64,000 nt of DNA, taken from assembly GCA_014607495.2 (NCBI GenBank), contig CP053150.1, forward strand, positions 10,870,495 to 10,934,494, read 5' to 3'. The DNA comes from Carposina sasakii (lineage: Eukaryota > Arthropoda > Insecta > Lepidoptera > Carposinidae). The notes under the pieces are model-generated. The model was not told where the DNA came from and did no database searches. It worked only from the letters and a program-made list of their open reading frames with translations. The translations under genes and the position numbers were made by a program. The first letter of the stretch is position 1. Every line of letters starts with the position of its first letter. Shown piece after piece: positions 15,201 to 24,942 of this stretch.

Positions 15201-16096
15201 TATCTTATTTGCGCCAACTGAGGCCTCGCTAGCACGCTTCTTGTTGATATTCCGTACGACATCGAGCGCGGTCCTCAGCGCTGTAAGCACGAACTCCGAG
15301 GGAGCCATGCCAGATGGCGCCTCCGTCGATGAAAGCTCCGACTCCGGCTCGTAAGAGTTACTGGACTGGCTGCAATTTTAGGTTTTGTTTATATTTATTT
15401 TCACTCGGTTTATTAGTAGACACCGTAGCACTGTGTGTTAACACTGTATATCATACATACATACATATAATCACGCCTTTATCCCTTACGGGGTAGGCAG
15501 AGCATCAAGGGCCAATAGAACCACATGGTGCCACTTCTGACCAATTTTGAGGGTATAGTTGAGATGTACAAGTTCGGTTAGTAGTGACAGGTGGTCAGCC
15601 CATCGCCTACAAAACACCAAGACCCTCTTGTCCCTCTACTGACTATCAAATGTCACTGTATATAAAATTGTCTTAATTCTGTAAGATGTAAAACCCAGTA
15701 CCTAAGTTTGTATAATTCTATTGCAAATCAAGACTGAAACTACTTCTAGTTATATAACTATAAATGAGTAGGTATGTACCATACATTACATATAAATATG
15801 CATGATAATCAAATGAATTTCCGCATTTAATAACATAAGCATTAAGTTTTTCTTGGTACTCGTAATCAATCAACCAATATATCACTGCAAAATAAAAATA
15901 AGATTCAATTTCAAAATAACAACTTGGTAATACCTACTAACCTGATGGGTATATATTTATATTTGCTATAGTAGGGAGTGTGCGGGGTCGCCGTGCCGCC
16001 GCCGTAGCCCGGCAGTGCCGCGCCGGCTACCGCCCACAGCGCCGCCGCCGCCAACACCCACACCACCATATGACATGACACCACCAGAGATACCAT
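9272..16096 (-). CDS. Unknown single-pass membrane/secreted protein, 4 exons, 261 aa
   Basis: Coding exons on the minus strand are 16096..15942, 15369..15192, 13360..13145 and 9508..9272 (stop TGA). All introns are GT-AG, phases run 2, 0, 0, and the joined length is 262 codons. I do not recognise the family. Residues 1-26 are a hydrophobic signal peptide. A Gly/Tyr-rich stretch follows, then a helical segment (FVLTALRTALDVVRNINKKR), an Arg/Ser-rich basic stretch, DDYYDEHDHDTTTT, and an aromatic motif WAGYYDWIINEGSFKFW that runs into one membrane span at about 180-200. The C-terminal region of about 60 residues is acidic/aromatic, has a furin-like RKAR at 225-228 followed by SLDSF, and ends in a helix. 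The start is the ATG at 16096; an upstream TTG in frame is not used because a stop lies above it and no ATG lies between. Its layout resembles the next gene (20803-23690). Exon calls are firm; function is unknown. Confidence 0.78.
11644..11808 (-). CDS. Possible 54-codon ORF in intron 3 of the 261-aa gene
   Basis: A minus-strand ATG opens MFGDNYDKLLKEITKETASG, which has ordinary protein-like, charged helical composition, then drifts into AT-rich low-quality codons before TAG at 11644. It could be a relic or a cryptic exon; no splice sites were assigned. It is probably not a gene on its own. Confidence 0.15.
   Translation of the reverse strand: MFGDNYDKLLKEITKETASGTLPASLHSISISYILIYKCYYFYELFDSHITIAK
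12279..12628. mobile_element. hAT-type MITE (350 bp)
   Basis: Ends are CAGCGTTG and CAACGCTG, flanked by an 8-bp target duplication with one mismatch (atctaaag at 12271-12278, gtctaaag at 12629-12636). That length and CAG terminus fit hAT transposons. It has no coding capacity and lies in intron 3 of the 261-aa gene. Confidence 0.75.
13660..13964. mobile_element. TACAGGGTGTAACAAAA-family foldback remnant
   Basis: The right end reads tttttgttacaccctgtac and the left end gatgtaacaaaacggg, an inverted pair. Inside, 'gagactcgaaatcacat' is shared with the palindromic element at 63357-63614. It lies in an intergenic-looking part of intron 2 of the 261-aa gene. Confidence 0.55.
14740..14933 (+). 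repeat. Interspersed repeat, copy A
   Basis: The sequence from 'tacatataatcacgcc' to 'cttgtccatttactga' recurs with few changes at 15455-15648. A piece also occurs near 13012-13060. The 'tacatacatacatataatcacgcc' start resembles simple-sequence tails of lepidopteran retroposons. The copies sit in introns 2 and 1 of the same gene. Confidence 0.7.
15040..15125 (-). mobile_element. tRNA-like SINE fragment (GGCCGATTGG family)
   Basis: The minus strand carries the B-box-like GGTCCTGGGATCGAATCCCGG followed by GTGCAAACATTGATA, as in the fuller copy at 54915-55062. Only the 3' half of the tRNA-like head is present. Confidence 0.6.
15452..15648 (+). repeat. Interspersed repeat, copy B
   Basis: Second copy of the repeat at 14740-14933 in the same orientation. 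It includes 'ggggtaggcagagcatcaagg' and 'gacaggtggtcagcccatcg'. It ends 300 bases from exon 1 of the 261-aa gene. Confidence 0.7.
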
Positions 16097-16128
16097 CACA
16101 CTTCTATACTGTACACACTGCAACTCAT
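16096..16128 (-). CDS. 10-codon upstream ORF overlapping the main start (TGATG)
   Basis: An ATG at 16128 opens a 10-codon frame whose TGA (16098-16096) shares its A with the main ATG, forming TGATG. If transcription begins at the predicted TATA-dependent site, the uORF lies inside the mRNA leader and ribosomes could only reach the main ORF by leaky scanning or by reinitiation at the overlap. The uORF ATG has a poor context (T at -3). The arrangement is seen directly; its role is inferred. Confidence 0.4.
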   Translation of the reverse strand: MSCSVYSIEV

Positions 16129-16172
16129 CAACCCTTATGGGCTTCGGTACTAAACTTTATTAGATTCACTTG

Positions 16173-16179
16173 TTTTATA
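16173..16179 (-). promoter_or_regulatory. Candidate TATA box of the 261-aa gene
   Basis: The minus strand reads TATAAAA about 77 nt above the ATG at 16096. A start site 25-30 nt downstream would fall near 16148, where the minus strand reads TTTAGTA, giving a 5' leader of about 50 nt. This is inferred from spacing only. Confidence 0.35.
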
Positions 16180-16408
16180 TCAAGTTTCTCCTATTGTTGT
16201 GCACCGCTGGAACACGGGTCCGAGACTGACAGATCTGAAATGTCTCGCCCCAGTTAACGGTACGCAGGGAGAGCCTGAAAAATGAGATGTGTAAACAACT
16301 CGTGCGCATGGTGCTCTCTAACGGCAGGTGACAATTCAATTTGAGCGGTCATGTTACAATTTTGTAGACAGTGAAAGCATATAATTAGTTGAGATTTACA
16401 TTGAATAT

Positions 16409-16580
16409 TATACAGGATGTTTTGAGATAACCGCAATGTGTTGAGAGGAAAGATCGTAAGACGTGATAGGCTTATGATTCCGAGTTGAATCGATTTTGTT
16501 GAATTCATGTCGATAACGGACTAAAGATATGAAGAGAATTACCCATGAAGTTCGTTACGTTTTCTTCACCATCCTGTATA
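16409..16580. mobile_element. Small TACAGGATG-ended MITE
   Basis: The left end is tatacaggatgttttgagat and the right end is ttcttcaccatcctgtata. Terminal match is about 10 bp and the element is 170 bp long. It lies 0.3 kb upstream of the 261-aa gene start and has no coding capacity. Confidence 0.5.
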
Positions 16581-17249
16581 GATAGATAGTAAGTAGGTAC
16601 GTGTCGTATTTGTATAACATATCAGCAATACTTGCATTTTTTTCTTAATGTCAAACTACTAAATTCATCGGAATGTTAGTTTCCTTATTGTAATAAATAA
16701 TTGGACACTCTCTCTGTTCGAATAGAAATTACACTTTAGTTAGACCTGGCCCGGTGGGACAAGCTGATCTAGTTCAGTTATCTCAACAGTGAGTCGTGAT
16801 CTGACCAATAAGGTATTGAGGTTTTGGCATCATTCCAAATACGTGAAAGTAGTTTTCTATACATATGTTCACGCCAATGATCTTTATCAGAGTAAGGAAG
16901 GAGCGGGTTTTCAGGGTAACCTTTGACTGAACTTGATAAATGAAGACTACGCCATTGAGTAAAAATCAGAGCAAATAAACGAATTACTTAAATGTAGTGA
17001 TACTAATGTATTCACCTCATCATCCGCAATATTCATAATCATTTTTGTATCCACACTAGAATTCCTATCCTTCAAAGTAAATTAATAAAATTTTCTAAAA
17101 CAAACACTCATTGAAACCCTTTTATCCTCTTACTTGTGTCATATCAGTCTTCATCTTTAACACATATTCCCTTTGACAAAATCTACTGTGAACGAGCGCA
17201 GAAACACCTCATTGCTCTTCATAATTAGTTAGAACGATTTTGTTACAGC

Positions 17250-17375
17250 TGCTCAACTAAAGTGGGATTGGGCTGGTCAAGTAAACCTTATGCGGGAGAT
17301 TGTGGAAGCCATAATGTAGAATAAAACCCATTTTCCATCCGACCCAGACGTTGTGTTAGCATAAGTGGGACGATT
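17250..17375 (+). pseudogene. LINE reverse-transcriptase 3' remnant
   Basis: The plus frame reads TAAQLKWDWAGQVNLMREIV, the decayed version of the 'LKWDWAGHV.RM' motif found near the C-terminus of many insect LINE polyproteins. The flanks are degraded. Confidence 0.55.
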
Positions 17376-18418
17376 CTGGTTGATGTGTAAAAAATAGAAT
17401 AACGTAGTAGTATTTAATTGTAGGATTTTCAAAAGATACCTGCACTGTTAATTCTATACGTTTTCGGTACAGGAGTTCGTGAACTAGGGTACTTAGACAA
17501 AGTAACACTTTCTCTCGATCGAAGCGATAGAGGTTCGCTCCAATAGGAAGCCTTCATTTTCACGTGTTCGTCAAGTCATTTGATGAATAGCAACCGCTTA
17601 GTGGGAGTTTTGTGGCATTGTAGTTAGTACTTTAATGCCAAACGATGTTGTTTAAGCATCTTATGTAGATCTAGTAATCGCGCTAAGTATAATGACAATG
17701 TATTTACAAGTAAATTACACATACGTTTGAAATTATCTAACAGTATCTATGTTCAAACAAAATAGCGAAGTTTTACTAATTTCCGTATTTTCCAATGGTC
17801 AGATCTGAAGGATAAAAGTCCTTTTCATTTAGTCTATCTGAGCATTATAAAAATCGGCCATTAAAACAATAGTTACAGTCTGTCATAGATTTTCAGGCTA
17901 TTCAATTTGGCCTCATTCTATTCAAATATAGGCCTTGTTCGCTTATAACTACACCAAATAAAAGTGTGGTAATTGAAGTGGATCCAGTTTATTCATGCCC
18001 GCGCCTAGTGATCGTAACACTTACTTGCTAAATATCATTTAACTAGTTTCAAACTTGCACGACATTTTTTAACGCCAAGACATTATTATTTGATCATGTT
18101 GTTAGCTTTTGTATGCGAGTTTACTAGTTAGTAAATGATCTCAATAAAAACGTCAATGCTGCTAAAAGCTGTGTAAAGAATAAAATAATAAGTAGTTACC
18201 TATGCAGTGAATGAATATTAGTTTAATATGAAAAAAATAACTTGTAGATTTATTTAGTTAGGAGATCTTCGAATTTCCTCAGAATCAATTAATGTACTCG
18301 TATTGTCGTTATTCTGCTTGGGGTAGCGCCAAGTCCATTTTAATACTAGATCAAAGATCATAATATCTGCCTAGCCGTTGCATAGTCTCCAGACTTTGTT
18401 TTAAACGAATAAATCTTT

Positions 18419-19012
18419 AATATAATCCGTTAGGATATGGTTGATCGTTTCATCTTTAAACATTGTGCTGAGCGATTCAGCTTTTTTTGCCGAGATTTGG
18501 CTAGTGTATCGGGATGAAAAATAACGTTGCCAATATGTAATTTAGAAAAGAGATGGTAAAATTCGTCATCCGAGTAATTGACCCGGTGGTGGCTCAGTGG
18601 TTAGAGCACTGACACGCGGAATGCAGAGGTCGTGGGTTCGATTCCCACCCGGGTGAGGAGTTTTTTCCATTTCTTTATTAATAATTTTATAATATATAAT
18701 ATCTTGACTAAGATAAATTTATAAAAACACTTCTCCATTAATATAATCCGTTAGGATATGGTTGATCGTTTCATCTTTAAACATTGTGCTGAGGGATTCA
18801 GCTTTGTTTGCCGAGATTTGGCTAGTGTATAGCTATCGGGATGAAAAATAACGTTGCCAATATGTAATTTAGAAAAGAGATGGTAAAATTCGTCATCTGA
18901 GTAGTTGACCCGGTGGCTCAGTGGTTAGAGCACTGACACGCGGAATGCAGAGGTCGTGGGTTCGATTCCCACCCGGGTGAGGAATTTTTTCCATTTCTTT
19001 ATTAATAATTTT
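18419..19012 (+). mobile_element. Dimeric tRNA-like retroposon with perfect 10-bp target duplication
   Basis: Two about 275-base monomers (about 18419-18693 and 18739-19012) stand in direct orientation. Each holds a tRNA-like core: TGGCTCAGTGGTTAGAGC as A box and GGTTCGATTCC as B box, with acceptor-like ACCCGG/CCGGGT pairing. The anticodon arm does not fold properly (CTGAC against ATGCA), so these are not tRNA genes. Both monomers end ttttttccatttctttatta. The whole pair is flanked by ATAAATCTTT at 18409-18418 and 19013-19022, so it inserted as a unit. Copy 1 has an extra GTG in the A-box region. Confidence 0.75.
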
Positions 19013-19529
19013 ATAAATCTTTGTCTGTAATTTTTCACGAAGACACACATTATACTCGTATTATAAGAAAAGTACCAAAATTAGAGTAGACCCGTTTTGC
19101 GACTACGGTTCGTAGTAATTCGTAGTAACCTCGTAGTAAACGCATGAAACTTTCGTAGTTGTTCTATCTGTTCAGTTCTGTCTATTCAGTACTATTTGTT
19201 ATTTAAACGTATGCTACTTCTTCCGCGTGGAACGTAGAAAAAATAAAACTTCGTAATTTTCCTGGAAAATGTAATGTTTTTCCGGGACATACAAAACTAG
19301 CCTTTCTTTCTTTCTTAGGCTATAGGCAACCTGTGTAATATCTGTGTAATAATTTAGTGGTTTTGATGTGAAGATGTAACAAACAAATAAACTTACATTC
19401 GCATTTATAATTATTATAGTTGTGAATTTATGATTTGCTTATCTCTAACCTGCGATAAGTAGGGATTTATGAGAATGTAGTATTTTAGTAAATTATCATA
19501 TCGCCGATTACAGAAGTTACGAAGTAACC

Positions 19530-19765
19530 GCCTCTCTTGGTACGGGCATGTAAAGTGACGGGAGGAAAAGCATTTTTTACAGAAAGCGTTGTGCATGAAT
19601 GTGGATAGATGGATATAAAGGAAGAGGTAGACCAAAGAACTGTTGGATGGACTGTGTGAGAGAGAATATGCGTGTACTGGGAGTGAGCAATTAGATGATG
19701 GATAATAGGGATGAATGGAAGAAAAGTACATATTGCGCCGACCCCAAATAAATGGTAACAGGGCA
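19530..19765 (+). pseudogene. RTE-like LINE 3' end, decayed
   Basis: Plus-strand frames read LLWYGHV, then GRGRPKNCWMDCVRENMRV and DEWKKSTYCADPK with stops between. This is the usual C-terminal end of lepidopteran RTE-like polyproteins (RWYGHV...GRGRPKKRWMD...RGEWKKKTYCADP). A short stretch of the same tail appears near 51385-51420 on the minus strand. Confidence 0.65.
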
Positions 19766-19874
19766 GGATTTAGTAAATTCTCAACTTTAAGTGCTTAACA
19801 TCACTTTCGGAATAATCTTTACAAAAGCATGCTACTCGTATTTGGGGCTACTATCTAATTATTAAGATGCAATC

Positions 19875-20093
19875 GAAAAATCTAAAGAATTTTTTTCTTA
19901 ATGTAGTTTTGTAGTTTCTTAAAATTTGTTTAATTGCACATGTTACCCTGTTGTTAACAATTTCTCTTTACTTGCTTGGCTTGCTGGAAGAGATCTCTGG
20001 TAGAGATAAGCTTGCCATTGTACATGCATCTCTTCTTTAATGTTGTATGCCATATTTCTTTTTGTGTGTGTGCAATAAAGAATAAAGAAAGAA
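19875..20093 (+). mobile_element. CR1-like LINE 3' tail
   Basis: This is a 3' UTR ending in the repeated aataaagaataaagaaagaa. The same sequence in reverse is the 3' end of the longer LINE copy at 37114-37870, which carries the coding remnant that identifies it. Confidence 0.65.
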
Positions 20094-20802
20094 TTTACTA
20101 TCTTTTTACATATACAGTCCCATGTTTATTTTTATTCAGTGCACATGCAAGGCTTTGGCACGATTCCAGTTAACTAATTAGAGTAGTTAATTTATTTATA
20201 TTGTAATTAGCGACATGGTTATGTATATTTTTATACAGGGTTACTGGGAAAGTGGGGTTGAATATTAAAGGATGTTATTTCTCAGGTCATTTCTGATGGA
20301 TTTTATTCTATTATTAGGAACTAATATACAAAACGAAACTATATTAAGTATTGAAACCTAAATTTGCTGTGTTGTATTATTTTAAAATATTACTTCCTTG
20401 TGTAGGTTTCTTACATTAGTAGATCTACCCATACCATAGCACATTGAAAGTTTTGAGTTTATTTTCCAATATACACGCGTCACTGCTTATCTCAGACTTT
20501 CTAAATCCTATATATGGCTCAAATTTACCTAATAGCTGAAGCAGGTGAGAGATAGGTAATAATGAAATAAAGTTTTAATATAAATATTATTTCTATATTT
20601 GAGCAATTATTTGTAAACACATCATAATGTACTAGTAATTTGTTGAGATAATGAGCGATGTTTAAATTGCAGCTAAGTTATTTGCCTGGTTTACTTTTAA
20701 ACATGCCCAGTCCTCAACACTAACTTAAAGAGACTTAACTAAGCTTAGCAATAATTCTATGTACACAGTATACAGTCGTGAATTTCGTTTTTTTTTTATC
20801 CG

Positions 20803-23690
20803 TTACTCATTTTTCGTTTCTTTACTCAGATATTTTTCGGCAGACTTCGCAATAGCCGCAGTAACTCTACCGGTGAGCTCGTGCAGATTCTCCGAGGAGT
20901 CCCAGGAGTCGACGGATCTCTTCGAGAAGAACGACGCGGTCTGGTCGTTAGGCCGCCAGCTGTTCGGGTAGACGATCTTGTGCCTGAGCACCGCCTTTAT
21001 TATTAGTGCTCCTACGTACACGATGAAGTACACACTAAAATACAATGGTAGGTAGTACAACTTCTTCCCCAAGTAGTAGTAACTGTATCTGTTAACTCGA
21101 GGCATTTCGGTCGTAGTAGTTGTAGTAGTCGTATGATGATGGTGGTGGTGATGAAAATCATGGTCATCGAAATCCGGGCCGTACTTGAAATCTCCAGGAA
21201 AATCGTGAGGGAAGCCGTGGTCGTCTATGGGCGGACCAGAATCACCCATATCTCCCATATCGGGTTTCATAGGTGACGGTGGAGGCATCATACCCATGTC
21301 ATCTGGTTTCATTTTCCCATCCTTTGAGTCATCCATACCTGCCATGCTGCCTCCACCTCCACCGTGAGGCTTATCATATATTAACTCGGGATAATCCGTA
21401 TCGCCATGATACGAAGGTGGTCCGTGGTGTCCGTAACTTGGTGGTGGGTAATCGTAACTCGGTGGTGGATGATCGTAGCTCGGAGACGGGTGGTCGTGAC
21501 TTGGTGACGGTGGCTCAGGTTTGCTGTAGTGATATCCGTGATAATCAGGCTTTATGTCCACGTCCATGGGCGGAGGGGAGTCGACAGTCATCGCTGGCTT
21601 ATCATAAGAATATCCACCACCGTAAGGTTTTGTCAAAGGTGATATTGTAGGTGCGAAATGTGGAACAGGAGCTGAGGGTGGTTTGTATCTGTAACCAAGA
21701 TCCATAGGTGGGCCATCATCACTACTGTCGCCAGGACCATCATTAGAATCATCAGATGAGTCCTTAGGTAGTTGGAACATTGAAGATGGAAGCTGAGAGG
21801 CGGGTGGGGCTTGAGGTGGAGCTGGTTGCATCTGAATTGAATCAGGATAAGGTGGGAATGATTCGTAGCTAACAGGGGCAGGAAAATCATCAGCTGTTAG
21901 TTTAGGAGCAGGAGGTGGTGGGGGTGGTACTAAATTAGAAACAGTCTTCATTGATGGTGGTGCACTTGGGCTAGATTGTTTGGCTTTTCCATAGTCCGTT
22001 GGTGGTAAATAGGGTTGAGCGGGATTATAACGATCGATAGGAGGTCGCATATGTCCTATATCTTGAGCCTCGCCTCTAACAGGGTGTTGGATATCTTGAA
22101 AGTTGTCCAAGCTGGTAAACAGATTGTTGCCTTTTTTGCTACTCCCTAAAGTATTTACAGGTGGTTTCTTCATATTTTTCATTTGAAATGGTTTTAGATT
22201 AACATAAGGGAATCGTATGTTTGGTTCTGTGCGAATTGCACGTGACTCATTTTCTGCTCCATTGCCAGAATCGGTAACAAACCTGAAAAAAAAATCTTAT
22301 TAGTTTACAGTAAAACATTATAACCATGCTATGTTATAATATACTATAATAGTATAATAGACTACAGGCTCGGGTCCAAAAAATTATGGGTCATTTGAAC
22401 CACCAGGTGACCTATCTAGAACGATATAAGAGCATAAAATGATAAGATTCAGCACTATGCCGTCACTTGTAAGCTGTCCAACTGAGTGCAGGTAACAATT
22501 CAAAAGTACAGGTAGAATGAGTACATTTCGGTCATATTTTTTTGTACGGCATTCTTACCATCGATAGATACATGAAAAATAATAAGAAAACGCGCAGTGC
22601 CCTAAAAAAATGGTGCGCCACAAAAGTCGGATTTTTTTTCCGACAATTGCCAGGGTAAATTTGGTCATTTGATTTTGTACGACATTAGTTTCATACTGTT
22701 TCAATACTGCTTCTAATCCATTATTCCGCAACGGCGTACAAAAATCATGCGACAAGGGGAAAAAATCGCACTCAGTTGGACAGCTTACAAGTGACGGCAT
22801 AGTGCTGAATCTTATTATTTTATGCTCTTATATCGTTCTAGATAGGTCACCTGGTGGTTCAAATGACCCATAATTTTTTGGACACGGGCCTGTAGTCTAT
22901 AAATGAGAACTTTATCTTACCCTGGCAGTGCAAAATTTTCATCAAGATTAACATCTCCTGTCATATTATTGTCTTCTTCCTCTTGTTTTAACTTTTTATC
23001 CTCGTCCTTGTGGCTTTTTTCTGAATTTACCGATACTTCCTCCCAATATCCGGAATTATAGTTTTGTTTCTCACTGTCAATAATATGCCATATATTTTCT
23101 ACTTTAACTGGGGCTGCCGTTGTGGTAGGCGGTGCAGTTGTTGTTGTCGTAGTAGTAGTTGACGTACTTGTAGATACTTTTGGGGGCAGAAATACAGGAG
23201 CTGGAATGTTACCATATAAATTTTTGTACGTGTCTACATAATCTGTGTTTTCACTAGCACTTGGTTTTGTTTCCTCTTGATCTTGTTTATTGACTGGCAC
23301 TCCATAACTTACTATCTTAGTTACACTGGTATCTTCATCAGGCACATATATAGGTGAAAATGTGGTTGAAGACTTGCTTTGAACCCTTTCTTTTTCCAAC
23401 AGCTTCCTTATTGATTTCCTCATTTTATCTCCATTATCAGACTCGAATTCAGCAAAAATTAAGTCTGGTGTTTTGGTTGTAGTCGTGGTTGACGTCGCAT
23501 TTTGTGGAGTATCCATGCGTCGCATCCAGTTATGGTAGTAGAAAGGGGCTGACCGTCCTTGGTCGATAGTCAAGGGTCGCGGCGATGGAGTCACTATGTA
23601 CACCAAAGGGCCCGGAAGCCTTGAAGAATCCACTTCATGATTGCACAAAAATAGTGCCAGTACCAACGTTAACGATTTTTTCATTTTCAT
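20803..23690 (-). CDS. Thr/Pro/His-rich secreted or membrane protein, 2 exons, 749 aa
   Basis: Coding exons are 23690..22921 and 22282..20803 on the minus strand; donor GG|GTAAGA, acceptor TTTTTCAG|G, phase 2, in frame to TAA. The start is the ATG at 23690 in TAAAATG context; the GTG just above it lies below an in-frame stop. Residues 1-22 form a signal peptide. Exon 1 encodes an extracellular stretch with a Thr tract followed by a Pro/Thr run. Exon 2 encodes a Pro-rich, low-complexity region with repeated PSYDHP/PPSYDYP units, Gly-Met-Asp segments, then seven His and eight Thr in a row. One hydrophobic segment at about 667-689 (LPLYFSVYFIVYVGALII) is followed by a 60-residue tail with SKRSVDSWDSS and a terminal helix. 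This matches no enzyme family I know. It could be a cuticle- or lumen-associated membrane protein. The tail layout parallels the 261-aa gene. A possible AATAAA lies at 20463-20458. Confidence 0.78.
22357..22900. mobile_element. Long-arm foldback element in the intron of the 749-aa gene
   Basis: Inverted arms of about 133 bases (22357-22490 and 22768-22900) match except for a few bases; both outer ends read atagactacaggc. The 280-base centre has no gene. The element takes up most of the 638-base intron: it starts 75 bases from the exon 2 acceptor and ends 20 bases from the donor. If transcribed, the arms could pair into a long hairpin. Confidence 0.8.
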
Positions 23691-24094
23691 TTTAGTCACA
23701 CATCTATCTTGTGTTTATATGTATCGACAAGTGATCCGCCTGAGCACTGACTAGATAATGGTAACTGCAGGAAAGGCACCCAAATACAGATACTCAGTTC
23801 TTTCAGTTGGGAGTAAAATTGTGATAATTATTAGCGGTACCTCAGTATGTGGCACGCCTGAAGCACGACTCCAGTGACCCGAGTAAGCCACAATTTACAC
23901 TGTTAGCGGCATAATTAATGTCACTTGTAACATGCTCTTTTTTTGAAGAAAGTGTCGCATATTTGTTCAAGATATTCAACCATATATATATATATACATA
24001 TAGTTTGTTGGAAATAGGTCACCAACTCCTTCGTTTAATCTGAATGTAAGTTAACCTATGTAAGCGTAAAAAAATGTTATGCCTTTATTATACC

Positions 24095-24303
24095 TATATT
24101 ATTATACCTCCGGGAGGTGGGCAGCAGCGCCTCCCGTACTGACAACATAGTCCGAAAATCACACTGCGGTCACCAACCCGCCTGCCCAGCGTGGTGACTA
24201 TGGGCAAAACCCTCTTGTGGCAGTAGTCTTTTGGCATGTCCTGGGGGAGGCCTACGTCCAGCAGTGGACTGCAATAGGCTGAAGAAGAAGAAGAAGAAGA
24301 AGA
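24095..24303 (+). mobile_element. RTE-type LINE 3' tail with (GAA)n
   Basis: It contains 'aaaatcacactgcggtcac', 'caacccgcctgcccagcgtg' and 'gggggaggcctacgtccagc', ending in a GAA repeat. The same blocks recur at 60001-60106 (minus) and 63120-63262 (plus). Confidence 0.7.
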
Positions 24304-24353
24304 TACCTATATTGTCCTATATGTTATGTTACTGTACCTAAAAGTAAACGTAC

Positions 24354-24510
24354 TTTCTAATATTATAAACGCGAAAATTTGTGAGTATGGGTGTATGTTC
24401 AAAAAACTATAGAAAGGATTTTGCTGAATCTTGCCAGCTGATCATAATAAATAACACATAGGCTTAAAGTTCACGCGGACGAAGTCGCGCGTAGCCGTTG
24501 GTACAAGTAC
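24354..24510 (+). mobile_element. Helitron remnant
   Basis: It starts ctaatattataaacgcgaaa and later reads cacgcggacgaagtcgcg, the 5' end and 3' hairpin of the Helitron family seen at 36298 and 47894. The CTAG terminus is lost. Confidence 0.5.
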
Positions 24511-24833
24511 AGAACTTTTCTGAAAGTTAATTTCAGACCCGTTTGAATATGATAACAGTTATGATGATAAAATCTGCTACTACATGAGCCTTCAGAAAAT
24601 AATCTCTGTAGATTAAACCCTTGCATTCGGCTTGCATTAATCAAACAGAGGACCTAAATCTGGTCGACAACAGTTGCCTGTTATCCTGATTTGAGTTTTG
24701 TTTAACAAATTCATCCGAGAAAGTGGAAATTCTTACCAGCTAAAATAAAAATTTAGTTTTTACAGTTGTAATTTTTTCAGATTTTTCGTAGGAAGGAAGG
24801 AATCCAAACGAAACAAATTCTATATAGATAACA

Positions 24834-24839
24834 TTTATT
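24834..24839 (-). terminator. Poly(A) signal of the MFSD6-like gene
   Basis: The minus strand reads AATAAA 104 nt beyond the stop codon (24943), in AT-rich sequence. It is the first good hexamer after the coding region. Confidence 0.6.
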
Positions 24840-24942
24840 GATTTAATATATGTACACATTTCCTATCAAATTAGTTAATTACTAGGAACTAAGTCTAGTT
24901 TGTAAAGTTCAAAAATAACGTTTAGGTACTCATATCACATAT

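Larger units (their letters stand above)
23700..24830. other. Intergenic between the 749-aa gene and MFSD6
   Basis: This holds the upstream flank of the 749-aa gene, an RTE tail (24095-24303) and a Helitron remnant (24354-24510). No convincing TATA box was found for the 749-aa gene. The remainder is AT-rich with nothing recognisable. Confidence 0.5.

Noticed and set aside
16094..16123. Upstream TTG start for the 261-aa gene
   Set aside because: Non-ATG start not needed: a good ATG 27 bases downstream begins a clean signal peptide.
18583..18655. tRNA gene call (and its twin at 18907-18978)
   Set aside because: A and B boxes and acceptor-like ends are present, but the anticodon arm cannot form a 5-bp stem with a 7-base loop, and both lie inside a duplicated retroposon with a target duplication.
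21273..21650. 125-codon plus-strand ORF
   Set aside because: Shadow of the low-complexity exon 2 of the 749-aa gene on the opposite strand.
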